64,000 nucleotides of DNA from positions 1-64,000 of the forward strand of contig CABZJM010000005.1 in assembly GCA_902526075.1 (NCBI GenBank), read 5' to 3'. Both the position numbers and the translations under genes were made by a program. The notes below the pieces were generated by a model. The model had not been told where the DNA came from. It ran no database searches and saw nothing but the letters and a program-made list of their open reading frames with translations. This stretch comes from an uncultured Bacteroidota bacterium. GTDB taxonomy: Bacteria > Bacteroidota > Bacteroidia > Flavobacteriales > Flavobacteriaceae. Position 1 is the first letter of the stretch. Each line of letters opens with the position of its first letter. This document shows, in pieces, positions 25,138 through 33,889 of this stretch.

Positions 25138-26655
25138 ATGAAAGAAAATAAGGTTTTGTTGATGATTCTAGATGGTTGGGGAAAATCTGAAAATCCAAAA
25201 ACCTCTGCAATTGGTAATGCCAATACATCATTCATTGACTCTCTATACAATAAATACCCACATGCTAACCTCAAAACTTATGGAGTTGAAGTAGGACTAC
25301 CTAAGGGGCAAATGGGAAACAGTGAGGTGGGTCATTTGAATCTAGGTGCCGGAAGAATTGTGTATCAAGAATTATCTAGAATAAACATTTCAATAAAGGA
25401 TGGCAGTTTTCATTCAAACAAGGTTTTATTAAATGCCTTTGAATATGCTGATAAAAATCAAAAAAGAGTTCACTTGATGGGGCTCATAAGCAACGGAGGT
25501 GTCCATTCCCATCAAAATCATCTATATGAGCTTATCGATATTTCTGAAAAATATAATTCTGAGGTTTATATTCATGGTTTTACTGATGGTAGAGACGTTG
25601 ACCCTAAATCATCTGTTACTGACATAAAAAACCTAGAAAAAAATTTAATTGGTAAAAATTGCCAATTAGCTTCAATCATTGGCAGATATTATTCAATGGA
25701 TAGAGATAATAGATGGGAAAGAACAAAGCTAGCATACGATTTGGTTTGCTGCGGCAAAGGAAAACATGTTTCAAATTTTTCTGATGAAATCGAAAATTCA
25801 TACAATAAAAAATGTACAGATGAATTTTTATTGCCAATGATTAAAATTGATGAAAATAATAATCCCTTAGGAATAATTTCGGAAAATGATGTTGTTATTT
25901 TTTTCAATTTTAGAACTGATAGAGGACGACAACTTACAAAAGTGATGACTCAGTCAAATTTTAATGAATTTAAAACCAAAAAGGAAAATTACCATTTTAT
26001 TACAATGACCAAATATGACAACTCATTCAAAAATGTTAATGTAGTTTTCGAGAATGATGATTTAAAGAATACTCTTGGTGAGGTTTTAGAAAAAAATAAA
26101 AAAATCCAACTAAGAATTGCTGAAACTGAAAAATACCCTCATGTAACCTTCTTCTTCTCTGGAGGTAGAGAAGCACCATTTCAAAACGAAAAAAGAATTT
26201 TAAAAAATTCACCTAAAGTAGCAACCTATGATCTTAAACCAGAAATGAGTGCTTTTGAAATAACTGATGAATTGATCACTGAAATAGAAAACCAAACTAA
26301 TGATTTTATTTGTCTTAATTATGCAAACGGTGATATGGTGGGTCATACTGGGAGTTTTGAAGCAGCAATAAAGGCTTGTGAGACGATTGATGAATGTGTT
26401 AAGAGAGTTGTTAATTCTTGTATCAAAAATCAATATACTGTATTGTTAATTTCAGATCATGGAAATTGTGATGTGATGATAAATGAGGATGGGACACCAA
26501 ATACTGCGCACACTAAAAACTTAGTTCCATTAATTTTAATTAATTCAGAATATAAATCAATCTCTGATGGTATTTTATCAAATATAGCGCCAACAATACT
26601 GAAGATTATGGATATTAAGATTCCATCCGAGATGACTGAAAAGCCACTTGTTTAA
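25138..26655 (+). CDS. gpmI: 2,3-bisphosphoglycerate-independent phosphoglycerate mutase
   Basis: The 505-residue metalloenzyme interconverts 3- and 2-phosphoglycerate in glycolysis and gluconeogenesis. It belongs to the alkaline phosphatase superfamily. The first metal motif is LMILDGWG (8-15). The phosphorylated serine is in QMGNSEVGH (Ser62). Later metal motifs include NYANGDMVGHTG and ISDHGNCDVM near the C-terminus. Length is normal. map follows within five bases, so these two genes probably share a transcript. Confidence 0.96.
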   Translation: MKENKVLLMILDGWGKSENPKTSAIGNANTSFIDSLYNKYPHANLKTYGVEVGLPKGQMGNSEVGHLNLGAGRIVYQELSRINISIKDGSFHSNKVLLNAFEYADKNQKRVHLMGLISNGGVHSHQNHLYELIDISEKYNSEVYIHGFTDGRDVDPKSSVTDIKNLEKNLIGKNCQLASIIGRYYSMDRDNRWERTKLAYDLVCCGKGKHVSNFSDEIENSYNKKCTDEFLLPMIKIDENNNPLGIISENDVVIFFNFRTDRGRQLTKVMTQSNFNEFKTKKENYHFITMTKYDNSFKNVNVVFENDDLKNTLGEVLEKNKKIQLRIAETEKYPHVTFFFSGGREAPFQNEKRILKNSPKVATYDLKPEMSAFEITDELITEIENQTNDFICLNYANGDMVGHTGSFEAAIKACETIDECVKRVVNSCIKNQYTVLLISDHGNCDVMINEDGTPNTAHTKNLVPLILINSEYKSISDGILSNIAPTILKIMDIKIPSEMTEKPLV

Positions 26656-26659
26656 AATT

Positions 26660-27472
26660 ATGAGTATGCAAAAATCACTAGAGGAGATAGAATTAATCAG
26701 AGACAGTGCACTTTTAGTTTCAAAAACTTTAGGTTTGTTAGCAAATGAAATTAAAGAAGGTGTTACAACTTTAATGCTAGATAAAATAGCTGAAGAATTT
26801 ATAAGGGACAATAACGCTATCCCTGGTTTTTTGGGATTATATGACTTTCCAAACACTCTTTGTACAAGCCCAAATTCTCAAGTTGTACATGGTATTCCAA
26901 ATAATGAACCTTTAAAAAACGGGGATATAATTTCAATAGATTGCGGAGTTTTGAAAAATAATTTTTACGGAGATCATGCATATACATTTTCAGTTGGTGA
27001 AGTTTCAGATGAAATCAATAGATTATTAAAAATTACAAAAGAATCTCTTTATCTAGGTATAAGAGAATTTAAGTCTGGAAATCGTGTGGGTGACGTTGGT
27101 AACGCTATTCAAAATCATTGTGAGAAAAACGGATATGGTGTTGTAAGAGAGTTGGTTGGTCACGGTATTGGAAGAATAATGCATGAAAAGCCAGAAATGC
27201 CAAACTATGGAAGAAAAGGAGCAGGAAAAAAATTTCATGAGGGTATGGTCGTTGCTATAGAGCCAATGATAAATATGAAATCTCATAAGATAATTCAGTA
27301 CAATGATGGTTGGACCATAACAACAAAGGATAATCTTCCGAGTGTTCACTTTGAACATAATATTGCAATAATTAATGGTCAACCCGAAATACTTTCAACT
27401 TTTAAATACATTTATGATTCACTTAATATTTTTTCCTCTGAAGAAGATGAATTCCACAACCACTTTTCTTAG
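26660..27472 (+). CDS. map: Methionine aminopeptidase, type I
   Basis: The enzyme is 270 residues from the ATG at 26660; a TTG at 26648 inside gpmI is less likely, and a second ATG lies two codons on. It removes the N-terminal Met from nascent proteins. The five metal ligands are visible in order: Asp in SIDCGVL, Asp in YGDHAYTF, His in VGHGIGR, Glu in AIEPM, and Glu in FEHNIAI. No N-terminal zinc finger is present, as expected for a bacterial type Ia enzyme. The next gene begins at the base after its stop codon. Confidence 0.96.
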   Translation: MSMQKSLEEIELIRDSALLVSKTLGLLANEIKEGVTTLMLDKIAEEFIRDNNAIPGFLGLYDFPNTLCTSPNSQVVHGIPNNEPLKNGDIISIDCGVLKNNFYGDHAYTFSVGEVSDEINRLLKITKESLYLGIREFKSGNRVGDVGNAIQNHCEKNGYGVVRELVGHGIGRIMHEKPEMPNYGRKGAGKKFHEGMVVAIEPMINMKSHKIIQYNDGWTITTKDNLPSVHFEHNIAIINGQPEILSTFKYIYDSLNIFSSEEDEFHNHFS

Positions 27473-28237
27473 ATGAATAGCTTAGTAAAAATCATTCTTA
27501 ATATAATCCCAAGAAGCATTCTTACAAGATTAAGTTTTCTTTTGAAACCCCTAATAAAAATATATTTTAGCGGTGATAAGTATATTGATCCTATTGATGG
27601 GTCAAGTTTTAGAAAATTTCTACCCTATGGATACAATAATGTGAGAGAAAATGCACTATCTCCATCCACCTTTTCATTGGAAAGACACAGGCTTTTGTGG
27701 TTATACTTAGAAAATGAAACAGATTTTTTTAAAAAAGAACTCAAAGTTCTTCATTTTGCACCTGAAGCAGCATTTCTTGAAAAATTTAAAAAGCTTGAAA
27801 ATATTTCATATGACACCATCGATTTAGACTCCCCCCTAGCAAATATAAAAGCTGATATTTGTGATTTACCACTAGACAATGATTCCTATGACTTTATTTT
27901 ATGTAATCATGTTTTGGAGCATATAATCGATGACAAAAAAGCCATGCAGGAATTATACCGCGTATTAAAAAAAGACGGTATCGGAATTTTCCAAGTACCT
28001 TTAAATATCTCAAATAAAAAAACATATGAAGATTTTACAATAACTGATCCTAAAGAAAGAAACAAAGCTTTTGGACAATACGATCATGTGAGAATTTACG
28101 GAATGGATTTTTTTGAAAGACTTTCAGAAGCAGGCTTCACAGTGGAAAAATGTGAGTATACCACAAAGTTTACTTCGGAAGAAATCATTAAATATTGCTT
28201 ACCCAGTCGAGAAATAATTCCTATTTGCAGAAAATAA
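27473..28237 (+). CDS. Class I SAM-dependent methyltransferase
   Basis: The 254-residue protein has a methyltransferase type 11 fold. The SAM-binding strand and loop are VLHFAPEAAF (~92-101), followed by YDTIDLDSP, and motif IV is YDFILCNHVLEHI (~139-151). The first ~60 residues are hydrophobic to basic and may bind substrate or membrane. The substrate is unknown. The gene abuts map with no spacer, so it is probably in the gpmI-map transcript, and it ends three bases before the convergent apbE stop. Confidence 0.85.
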   Translation: MNSLVKIILNIIPRSILTRLSFLLKPLIKIYFSGDKYIDPIDGSSFRKFLPYGYNNVRENALSPSTFSLERHRLLWLYLENETDFFKKELKVLHFAPEAAFLEKFKKLENISYDTIDLDSPLANIKADICDLPLDNDSYDFILCNHVLEHIIDDKKAMQELYRVLKKDGIGIFQVPLNISNKKTYEDFTITDPKERNKAFGQYDHVRIYGMDFFERLSEAGFTVEKCEYTTKFTSEEIIKYCLPSREIIPICRK

Positions 28238-28240
28238 CAA

Positions 28241-29209
28241 TTAATAAAAACTATTTAACTCTAATTCTTCTAGTTCATTATTATCATTTTCAAAGATTAT
28301 TAAAGATGAAATTTTAGAATTATTATTAAAGAAATCTTTTATTTCGTCTATAGTCATGGAGTGAATCGCAGTTGCATAGGCGTCTGCATCGATACATGAG
28401 GATGCTTTAACAGTTACACTTAAAATATTAGTTCTACTTGGATAACCAGAAAAAGGGTTAATTATGTGAGCAAAACGACTGCCCAGAGAATCAATTTTAA
28501 ATTTTCTGTAGGTTCCTGAGGAAGCTAGTGAAGTATTATTTAACTCGAGTGTGCTGTAAATACTTCTGTCTCCATCAAATCTTGGCATATCTATCGCTAC
28601 GACCCAAGGCTTGTTTTTATTCATATTTAATCCTGAGGCTAAGATTTCCCCTCCAATTTCGATCAGATAATTATCAATTTTTTCTTTTTTTAAAAATTTC
28701 CCAATTTGATCGACAGCGTAGCCTTTGGCTATTGCGTTAAAATCAAGATATGAGTCAAACGGTCTTTTGACATTATCGTCAATAATTTCAAATTTATCAA
28801 ACCCAACTCTTTGAAGTAAGTAAGGTAAATTATCATATTCAATATTAAATTTTTCAGGGCCAAAACCCCAATAATTGACTAACAAGCCAATCGATGGATC
28901 AAATCTACCATTGGTTTCTTTGTATATTTTTTTTGAAGAATTAAAAACATTTCTAAAATGATTGTCAATTTTAGGTTTCTGATTTTTATTTACTTTAGAA
29001 ATTATAGAATTTGGTTTATATGTTGACATCGAGTTGTCAATTTCAGACAAAATACTATCAATTTCTTTTGAGAAATTTTCATTTGTGGAGCTGTAAAATT
29101 GAATGTTATATGTTGTGCCATAAACAAGACCTGTTAAAGTTGTAAGACGAAGTTTATTACAAGAGTTAATAAAAAGAAAAATAAAAAGAAGAGATACAAT
29201 ATTCTTCAT
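28241..29209 (-). CDS. apbE: FAD:protein FMN transferase ApbE, lipoprotein
   Basis: The 322-residue enzyme covalently attaches FMN to threonines of NqrB and NqrC through a phosphodiester bond. It has a lipobox INSC (Cys17), so it is anchored in the membrane facing the periplasm. Typical motifs are GLVYGTTYNIQFYS (~27-40), DFNAIAKGYAVDQIG, LIEIGGEILASG and the magnesium-site region SSCIDADAYATAIHSM. It is the last gene of the nqr cluster, 28 bases after nqrF, which matches its role in maturing that complex. Confidence 0.95.
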   Translation of the reverse strand: MKNIVSLLFIFLFINSCNKLRLTTLTGLVYGTTYNIQFYSSTNENFSKEIDSILSEIDNSMSTYKPNSIISKVNKNQKPKIDNHFRNVFNSSKKIYKETNGRFDPSIGLLVNYWGFGPEKFNIEYDNLPYLLQRVGFDKFEIIDDNVKRPFDSYLDFNAIAKGYAVDQIGKFLKKEKIDNYLIEIGGEILASGLNMNKNKPWVVAIDMPRFDGDRSIYSTLELNNTSLASSGTYRKFKIDSLGSRFAHIINPFSGYPSRTNILSVTVKASSCIDADAYATAIHSMTIDEIKDFFNNNSKISSLIIFENDNNELEELELNSFY

Positions 29210-29237
29210 AGAAGTAAAAAGTTAGATAATTTAAAGT

Positions 29238-30545
29238 TTATCCTCCAAAATCGTCAAAACGAATATTTTCATCTGGAATACCAAAATCTTCCCCCATTTT
29301 TTGAACTGCTTGATTCATAAGCGGAGGACCGCAGAAATATAACTCAATATCCTCTGGGGATTCATGGTCACTTAAATAGTGATCTATTACACAATTATGA
29401 ATGAAACCTATAAATCCGTCTCCTTCGGAATTTAAATCTTTTTTTACTTTCCAATTATCCTCTTCTAGAGGGTCTGAAAGTGCTACATAGAATTTGAAGT
29501 TTGGAAAATCCTTTTCAAGCTTATAGAAGTGATCTAAATAAAACAGTTCCTTACGAGATCTTCCTCCATACCAAAAAGATATTTTTCTTCCAGTCTGCAA
29601 TGTTCTAAATAAATGATATAAGTGTGACCTCATAGGTGCCATACCTGCTCCACCTCCAACATAAAGCATTTCAGCATCTGATTCATTAATAAAAAATTCA
29701 CCGTATGGACCAGAAATTGTTACTTTATCTCCAGGCTTTCTTGAAAATATGTATGATGATGCTATCCCTGGATTAACATCCATCCAATCATTTGCTTTTC
29801 GGTCAAAAGGAGGGGTCGCAATTCTAACATTTAACATGATATCTCTTCCCTCTGCAGGAAATGATGCCATTGAATATGCTCTCTCAACAGTTTCACGATT
29901 TTTCATCAATAGAGGCCATAGCTTAAAGTTTTCCCATTCTGATTTGAATTTATCGGGTGAGTCGTGCTCTTCAGGATGAGCTGTTATATCCATATCACTA
30001 AATTTAACCTCCGATTCAGGAATATCAATTTGAATATATCCGCCAGCTTTATAATCCATATCCTCTGGAATTCTAACAACAAATTCTTTTATAAAAGATG
30101 CCACATTATAATTACTTACAACCGTAGCCTCCCATTTTTTTATACCAAATACTTCCTCAGGGATTGTAATATCCATGTCTTGCTTCACCTTTACCTGACA
30201 TGCCAGTCTTGCTCCAGACTGTAATTCTTTTCTGGTAAAATGAGGAGTTTCCGTAGGTAATGCCTCACCTCCACCAGATTTTACATGGCATTCACATTGA
30301 ATACAAGTTCCTCCTCCTCCACATGCTGATGGAAGAAATATCTTTTGGGCACTCAAAGTTGTTAATAATGAATCACCTGATGAAACTTCGATTTCTTTTT
30401 CGCCGTTAATTTTGATTTTGACAGGTCCTGAAGGGGATAATTTTTCTTTTACAAGTAGTAAAATTAAAATTAAAAGTAATGATACAACTAATAATATTGC
30501 TACTACTAATAAAATTGACTGCATTATGGATGTTGCTAAAATCAT
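29238..30545 (-). CDS. nqrF: Na+-NQR subunit F (NADH dehydrogenase subunit)
   Basis: The 435-residue NADH-oxidising subunit has an N-terminal transmembrane helix (~10-32). A plant-type [2Fe-2S] domain follows with Cys75, Cys81, Cys84 and Cys116 (C-x5-C-x2-C-x31-C). The FAD domain is marked by RAYSMAS and the NADH domain by VGGGAGMAPMRSH. The C-terminus ends in the FDDFGG-type motif. Length is slightly above the gammaproteobacterial form (~407). It lies three bases after nqrE. Confidence 0.97.
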   Translation of the reverse strand: MILATSIMQSILLVVAILLVVSLLLILILLLVKEKLSPSGPVKIKINGEKEIEVSSGDSLLTTLSAQKIFLPSACGGGGTCIQCECHVKSGGGEALPTETPHFTRKELQSGARLACQVKVKQDMDITIPEEVFGIKKWEATVVSNYNVASFIKEFVVRIPEDMDYKAGGYIQIDIPESEVKFSDMDITAHPEEHDSPDKFKSEWENFKLWPLLMKNRETVERAYSMASFPAEGRDIMLNVRIATPPFDRKANDWMDVNPGIASSYIFSRKPGDKVTISGPYGEFFINESDAEMLYVGGGAGMAPMRSHLYHLFRTLQTGRKISFWYGGRSRKELFYLDHFYKLEKDFPNFKFYVALSDPLEEDNWKVKKDLNSEGDGFIGFIHNCVIDHYLSDHESPEDIELYFCGPPLMNQAVQKMGEDFGIPDENIRFDDFGG

Positions 30546-30548
30546 TTT

Positions 30549-31277
30549 CTAATTTATATCATTATTAATTTCATATACTATTTCTTGTTGTTCATCTTCA
30601 TTAGTATTGTCATTTTCTGATTCATCATTTTGAACTAAGATTTCTTTTGGTGCTTCATCACCACCGGTTAACATTCCCCCAAAACTCATAAAACCTATAG
30701 CCATTAGACCGGTTATAATAAATGTGATACCCAAGCCTCTTAAAGGTCCGGGCACGGATGAGTATCTAATTTTTTCTCTAATCGCAGCAATTGCTAAAAT
30801 AGCCAGAAAAAATCCGAAGCCTGAGCCAACACCATAAGTTGTAGCTAATTGTATAGAGGCAATTTCCCTTGACTGCATGAATAATGAACCGCCTAAGATA
30901 GCACAGTTTACTGCTATTAATGGCAGGAAAATTCCAAGTGAATTATAGAGGGAGGGTGAAAACTTTTCTACAATAATCTCTACAAGTTGAACCATAGTCG
31001 CAATTGTTGCTATAAACATAATAAAAGAAAGAAAACTTAAATCATAATCGATTAAACTTGGATGAAGCCATGCTAATGCACCATCTTGTAAAATATATTG
31101 ATCAAGAAGCCAATTCAGAGGAACAGTAATTGCCAGAACAAAGGTTACGGCTGCACCAAGACCAATTGCTGTCGAAACTTTTTTTGATACAGCTAGATAT
31201 GAGCACATTCCTAAAAATGTTGCAAATACCATATTGTCAATAAAAACAGACTTAAAAAATAATTCTATATGCTCCAT
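30549..31277 (-). CDS. nqrE: Na+-NQR subunit E
   Basis: The 242-residue integral membrane subunit has about six helices and helps bind the intramembrane iron centre with NqrD. Conserved segments are FVDNMVFATFLGMC-like at the N-terminus (here FIDNMVFATFLGMCSY), AVNCAILGGSLFM and GLGITFIITGLMAIGFMSFGG. Compared with the ~200-residue proteobacterial form it has an extra acidic tail of about 40 residues (rich in Asp, Glu and Asn), which I believe is common in flavobacterial NqrE. The gene abuts nqrD. Confidence 0.96.
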   Translation of the reverse strand: MEHIELFFKSVFIDNMVFATFLGMCSYLAVSKKVSTAIGLGAAVTFVLAITVPLNWLLDQYILQDGALAWLHPSLIDYDLSFLSFIMFIATIATMVQLVEIIVEKFSPSLYNSLGIFLPLIAVNCAILGGSLFMQSREIASIQLATTYGVGSGFGFFLAILAIAAIREKIRYSSVPGPLRGLGITFIITGLMAIGFMSFGGMLTGGDEAPKEILVQNDESENDNTNEDEQQEIVYEINNDIN

Positions 31278-31922
31278 TTATTCTTCGATTAAATGTTTAC
31301 TTCTTGCTCTCTGCACCCAAATTATGATTCCTACTACAATTAATGCCATCGGAGATAGTAACATAAATCCGTTATTTTCATAACCAAATGCATATAAACC
31401 AGTTTTATCAATTGGGTCCCCTAAAATAGGTATACCCCAGAGGGTACCTGAGCCTAGTAATTCTCTAAAGAAACCTACCATTATTAATATCACCGCATAA
31501 CCAAAAGCATTACCAATACCGTCCAAAAACGATCTCCATAAACCATTACCAAGGGCAAATGCTTCAAATCTTCCCATAATTATACAATTTGTAATTATCA
31601 ACCCGATGAAAACTGAAAGGGTCTTACTTAATTCATAGGCAAAGGCTTTAAGTACTAAGTCAACAATAATAACGAGTGTTGCGATTACCGTTAATTGAAC
31701 GATAATTCTAATTTTTGACGGGACAATATTTCTAATCATTGATATAACAACATTACCAACACCCATTACAAATAATACCGATACAGACATTACCACAGAC
31801 GCTTCGAGTTCAGCAGTAATGGCTAAGGCTGAACATATACCCAAGACCTGAACCGTTATAGGATTATTATCCGAAAGTGGATCTGTAATTAATAGACGAT
31901 CTTTTTTGGAGAGTAATCCCAT
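31278..31922 (-). CDS. nqrD: Na+-NQR subunit D
   Basis: The 214-residue membrane subunit is homologous to NqrE with inverted topology. Conserved features are NPITVQVLGICSALAIT near residue 20 and the Cys in LIITNCIIMGRFEAFA, one ligand region for the intramembrane iron centre shared with NqrE. Around six helices are visible. It lies directly between nqrE and nqrC with no spacing to speak of. Confidence 0.96.
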   Translation of the reverse strand: MGLLSKKDRLLITDPLSDNNPITVQVLGICSALAITAELEASVVMSVSVLFVMGVGNVVISMIRNIVPSKIRIIVQLTVIATLVIIVDLVLKAFAYELSKTLSVFIGLIITNCIIMGRFEAFALGNGLWRSFLDGIGNAFGYAVILIMVGFFRELLGSGTLWGIPILGDPIDKTGLYAFGYENNGFMLLSPMALIVVGIIIWVQRARSKHLIEE

Positions 31923-31923
31923 A

Positions 31924-32673
31924 TTAGTTGTTTAATGAGTTAAAATAGGGTTGGTATAAACTTAGATCACTTCTAATCATCGCGGTTACTCCATCGCCTG
32001 TGATTGTTGAACCAGCAATTGCGTCCACTTCATTGTCATATTTATCTTCATTTTTTGGATCTAGATTAGTCTTGGAAACAGTTACTCCCTTAAAGTTTCC
32101 CTGAATATCTAATAATGATTCTCCAATAAAATCATCCATAAAAAATCTTTGTTTAATATTTGCTCCTAGTCCTGGAGTTTCGGCTTTGTGATCAAAATAA
32201 ATACCTCTGATTATCATATCTTCATCAACCGATACATATGCCCAAATCGCATCCCAAAGTCCCTTTCCACGGATTGGTGCTACATATAAATTTCTTCCGT
32301 CTTTCTCTGCAATAAATAATGGAAGTTTTCTTTTATGACTTGGATCTTTAGCTAAAGCTTTTTGTTTTTTTACATCTATCAAGTAAGCCTTATCGTCCTC
32401 AATTACCTGATCTCCTTGAATATAAATTTGTTTGGTAATGTACTTGTTAAACTCTTTTTCTGCTTTATCTGCAGCAATAAAGTTTACGCTGTTACCTTCA
32501 TTTTCGTTAATTCCAATAGCATATAATATATTTTGCTGTTTTTCAAGAATCTTGTTGATCCTAATCTTATCTTTCAATGATGAATCAATAGCAGCCAATA
32601 GTGTACCAACAATAACAACCAGCCCAACTGCAAATAAAAGTGTGTATGTATTTTTTTCAGTATTAGGTGCCAT
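31924..32673 (-). CDS. nqrC: Na+-NQR subunit C
   Basis: The 249-residue subunit has one N-terminal transmembrane helix (~10-30) and a periplasmic FMN domain. The covalent FMN should sit on Thr223 in AGSTIT (family SGATxT), the site modified by ApbE. GKGLWDAIWAYVSV and the GLGANIKQRFF block are typical. The first two residues of the flavinylation motif differ from the Vibrio form (AGST for SGAT), but the threonine is kept. It starts two bases after nqrB. Confidence 0.96.
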   Translation of the reverse strand: MAPNTEKNTYTLLFAVGLVVIVGTLLAAIDSSLKDKIRINKILEKQQNILYAIGINENEGNSVNFIAADKAEKEFNKYITKQIYIQGDQVIEDDKAYLIDVKKQKALAKDPSHKRKLPLFIAEKDGRNLYVAPIRGKGLWDAIWAYVSVDEDMIIRGIYFDHKAETPGLGANIKQRFFMDDFIGESLLDIQGNFKGVTVSKTNLDPKNEDKYDNEVDAIAGSTITGDGVTAMIRSDLSLYQPYFNSLNN

Positions 32674-32675
32674 AA

Positions 32676-33887
32676 TTATGCTGTTTTAAGTTTTAATCTA
32701 TTTAACCTCATTTTTACATTTGATTGAATGACATAGTGATCAATAGTCGGAGCAAAGACATTCATTAATAAAATAGCTAAGAAAACACCCTCGGGGTAAG
32801 CAGGGTTAAACACTCTAATCATAATTGATATAAAACCAATTAAAAAACCATATATCCATTTTCCTTTGTTAGTTTGAGCAGCTGTAACAGGGTCTGTTGC
32901 CATAAAAACAGCTCCAAAAAGAATACTCCCAATCAGTAAATGCTCCCAGAAGGGAACACTCATAAGTCCATAAAATTTACTGGAATCGGTGATTAGCCCA
33001 GCTTCAATCACGCCGTTAAAAATAAAACCCATAACAAGAGCGCCAATTATAGCACTTAAAATGATTCTCCAACTACCAATTTTACTAAAAATTAAAAATA
33101 AGGCACCAAATATTATAAGTAGTTTCGATGTTTCCCCGATTGAACCTGGAATAAATCCAAAAAACATATCTGAGATTGAATAAATGATATCTTGATTTTG
33201 AGCATAGCTGCCTAAAATAGTTTCACCCGAAATAGCTTCAGGTGTACCGGCTCTATCTACCGCATCATAAACCCAAACTTTATCACCACTCATCCATGTT
33301 GGATAAGCAAAAAATAAAAAAGCTCTAATTGTTAGTGCAGGATTTAAAATATTCATTCCCGTCCCACCAAATACTTCTTTACCGATAACAACTCCGAAAA
33401 CAACCGAAACTGCGAGCATCCAAAGTGGCAGGTCTACAGGCACAATTAGAGGCACAAGCATTCCAGTTACTAAATAGCCCTCCTCAACTTCATGGCCTTT
33501 GATGACCGCAAAAATAAATTCAACTGTTAAACCAACAACATAGGAAACAATAACAAGTGGAAGTACTTTCATTGAACCAATCATCAAATTATCAAAAGTT
33601 AAAAAGTTACCAAAAAGTGATGCCTGCGTAGTAATACCATTTGCAGCGTCAATTGCTAAGTTATGTTGATATCCTGCATTAAAAATTCCAAAAATAAGGC
33701 AAGGAACTAGTGACATAATAACGGTGTTCATAGTCCTTTTTAAATCATCAGCAACTTTTATGTGAGTACCAGTTGAGGTTACATCGTTTGGAGTAAATAA
33801 AAAAGTATGAAAGGCGTTAAAAGCAGGAGCCATTGTTTTACCTCTAAAACTTTCTTTTATTTCATGTAATTTTGACTTTATTGACAT
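32676..33887 (-). CDS. nqrB: Na+-NQR subunit B
   Basis: The 403-residue membrane subunit has about ten helices, carries covalent FMN and riboflavin, and forms the Na+ pathway. Family segments include the conserved GGTGMNILNPALTIRAFLFF (~174-193). The flavinylation site aligns with SGET (220-223), so Thr223 is the probable FMN attachment point, but Ala of the usual SGAT is Glu here. A second-half block GAVFMATDPVTA is typical. The gene is three bases after nqrA. Confidence 0.96.
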   Translation of the reverse strand: MSIKSKLHEIKESFRGKTMAPAFNAFHTFLFTPNDVTSTGTHIKVADDLKRTMNTVIMSLVPCLIFGIFNAGYQHNLAIDAANGITTQASLFGNFLTFDNLMIGSMKVLPLVIVSYVVGLTVEFIFAVIKGHEVEEGYLVTGMLVPLIVPVDLPLWMLAVSVVFGVVIGKEVFGGTGMNILNPALTIRAFLFFAYPTWMSGDKVWVYDAVDRAGTPEAISGETILGSYAQNQDIIYSISDMFFGFIPGSIGETSKLLIIFGALFLIFSKIGSWRIILSAIIGALVMGFIFNGVIEAGLITDSSKFYGLMSVPFWEHLLIGSILFGAVFMATDPVTAAQTNKGKWIYGFLIGFISIMIRVFNPAYPEGVFLAILLMNVFAPTIDHYVIQSNVKMRLNRLKLKTA

Positions 33888-33889
33888 AA

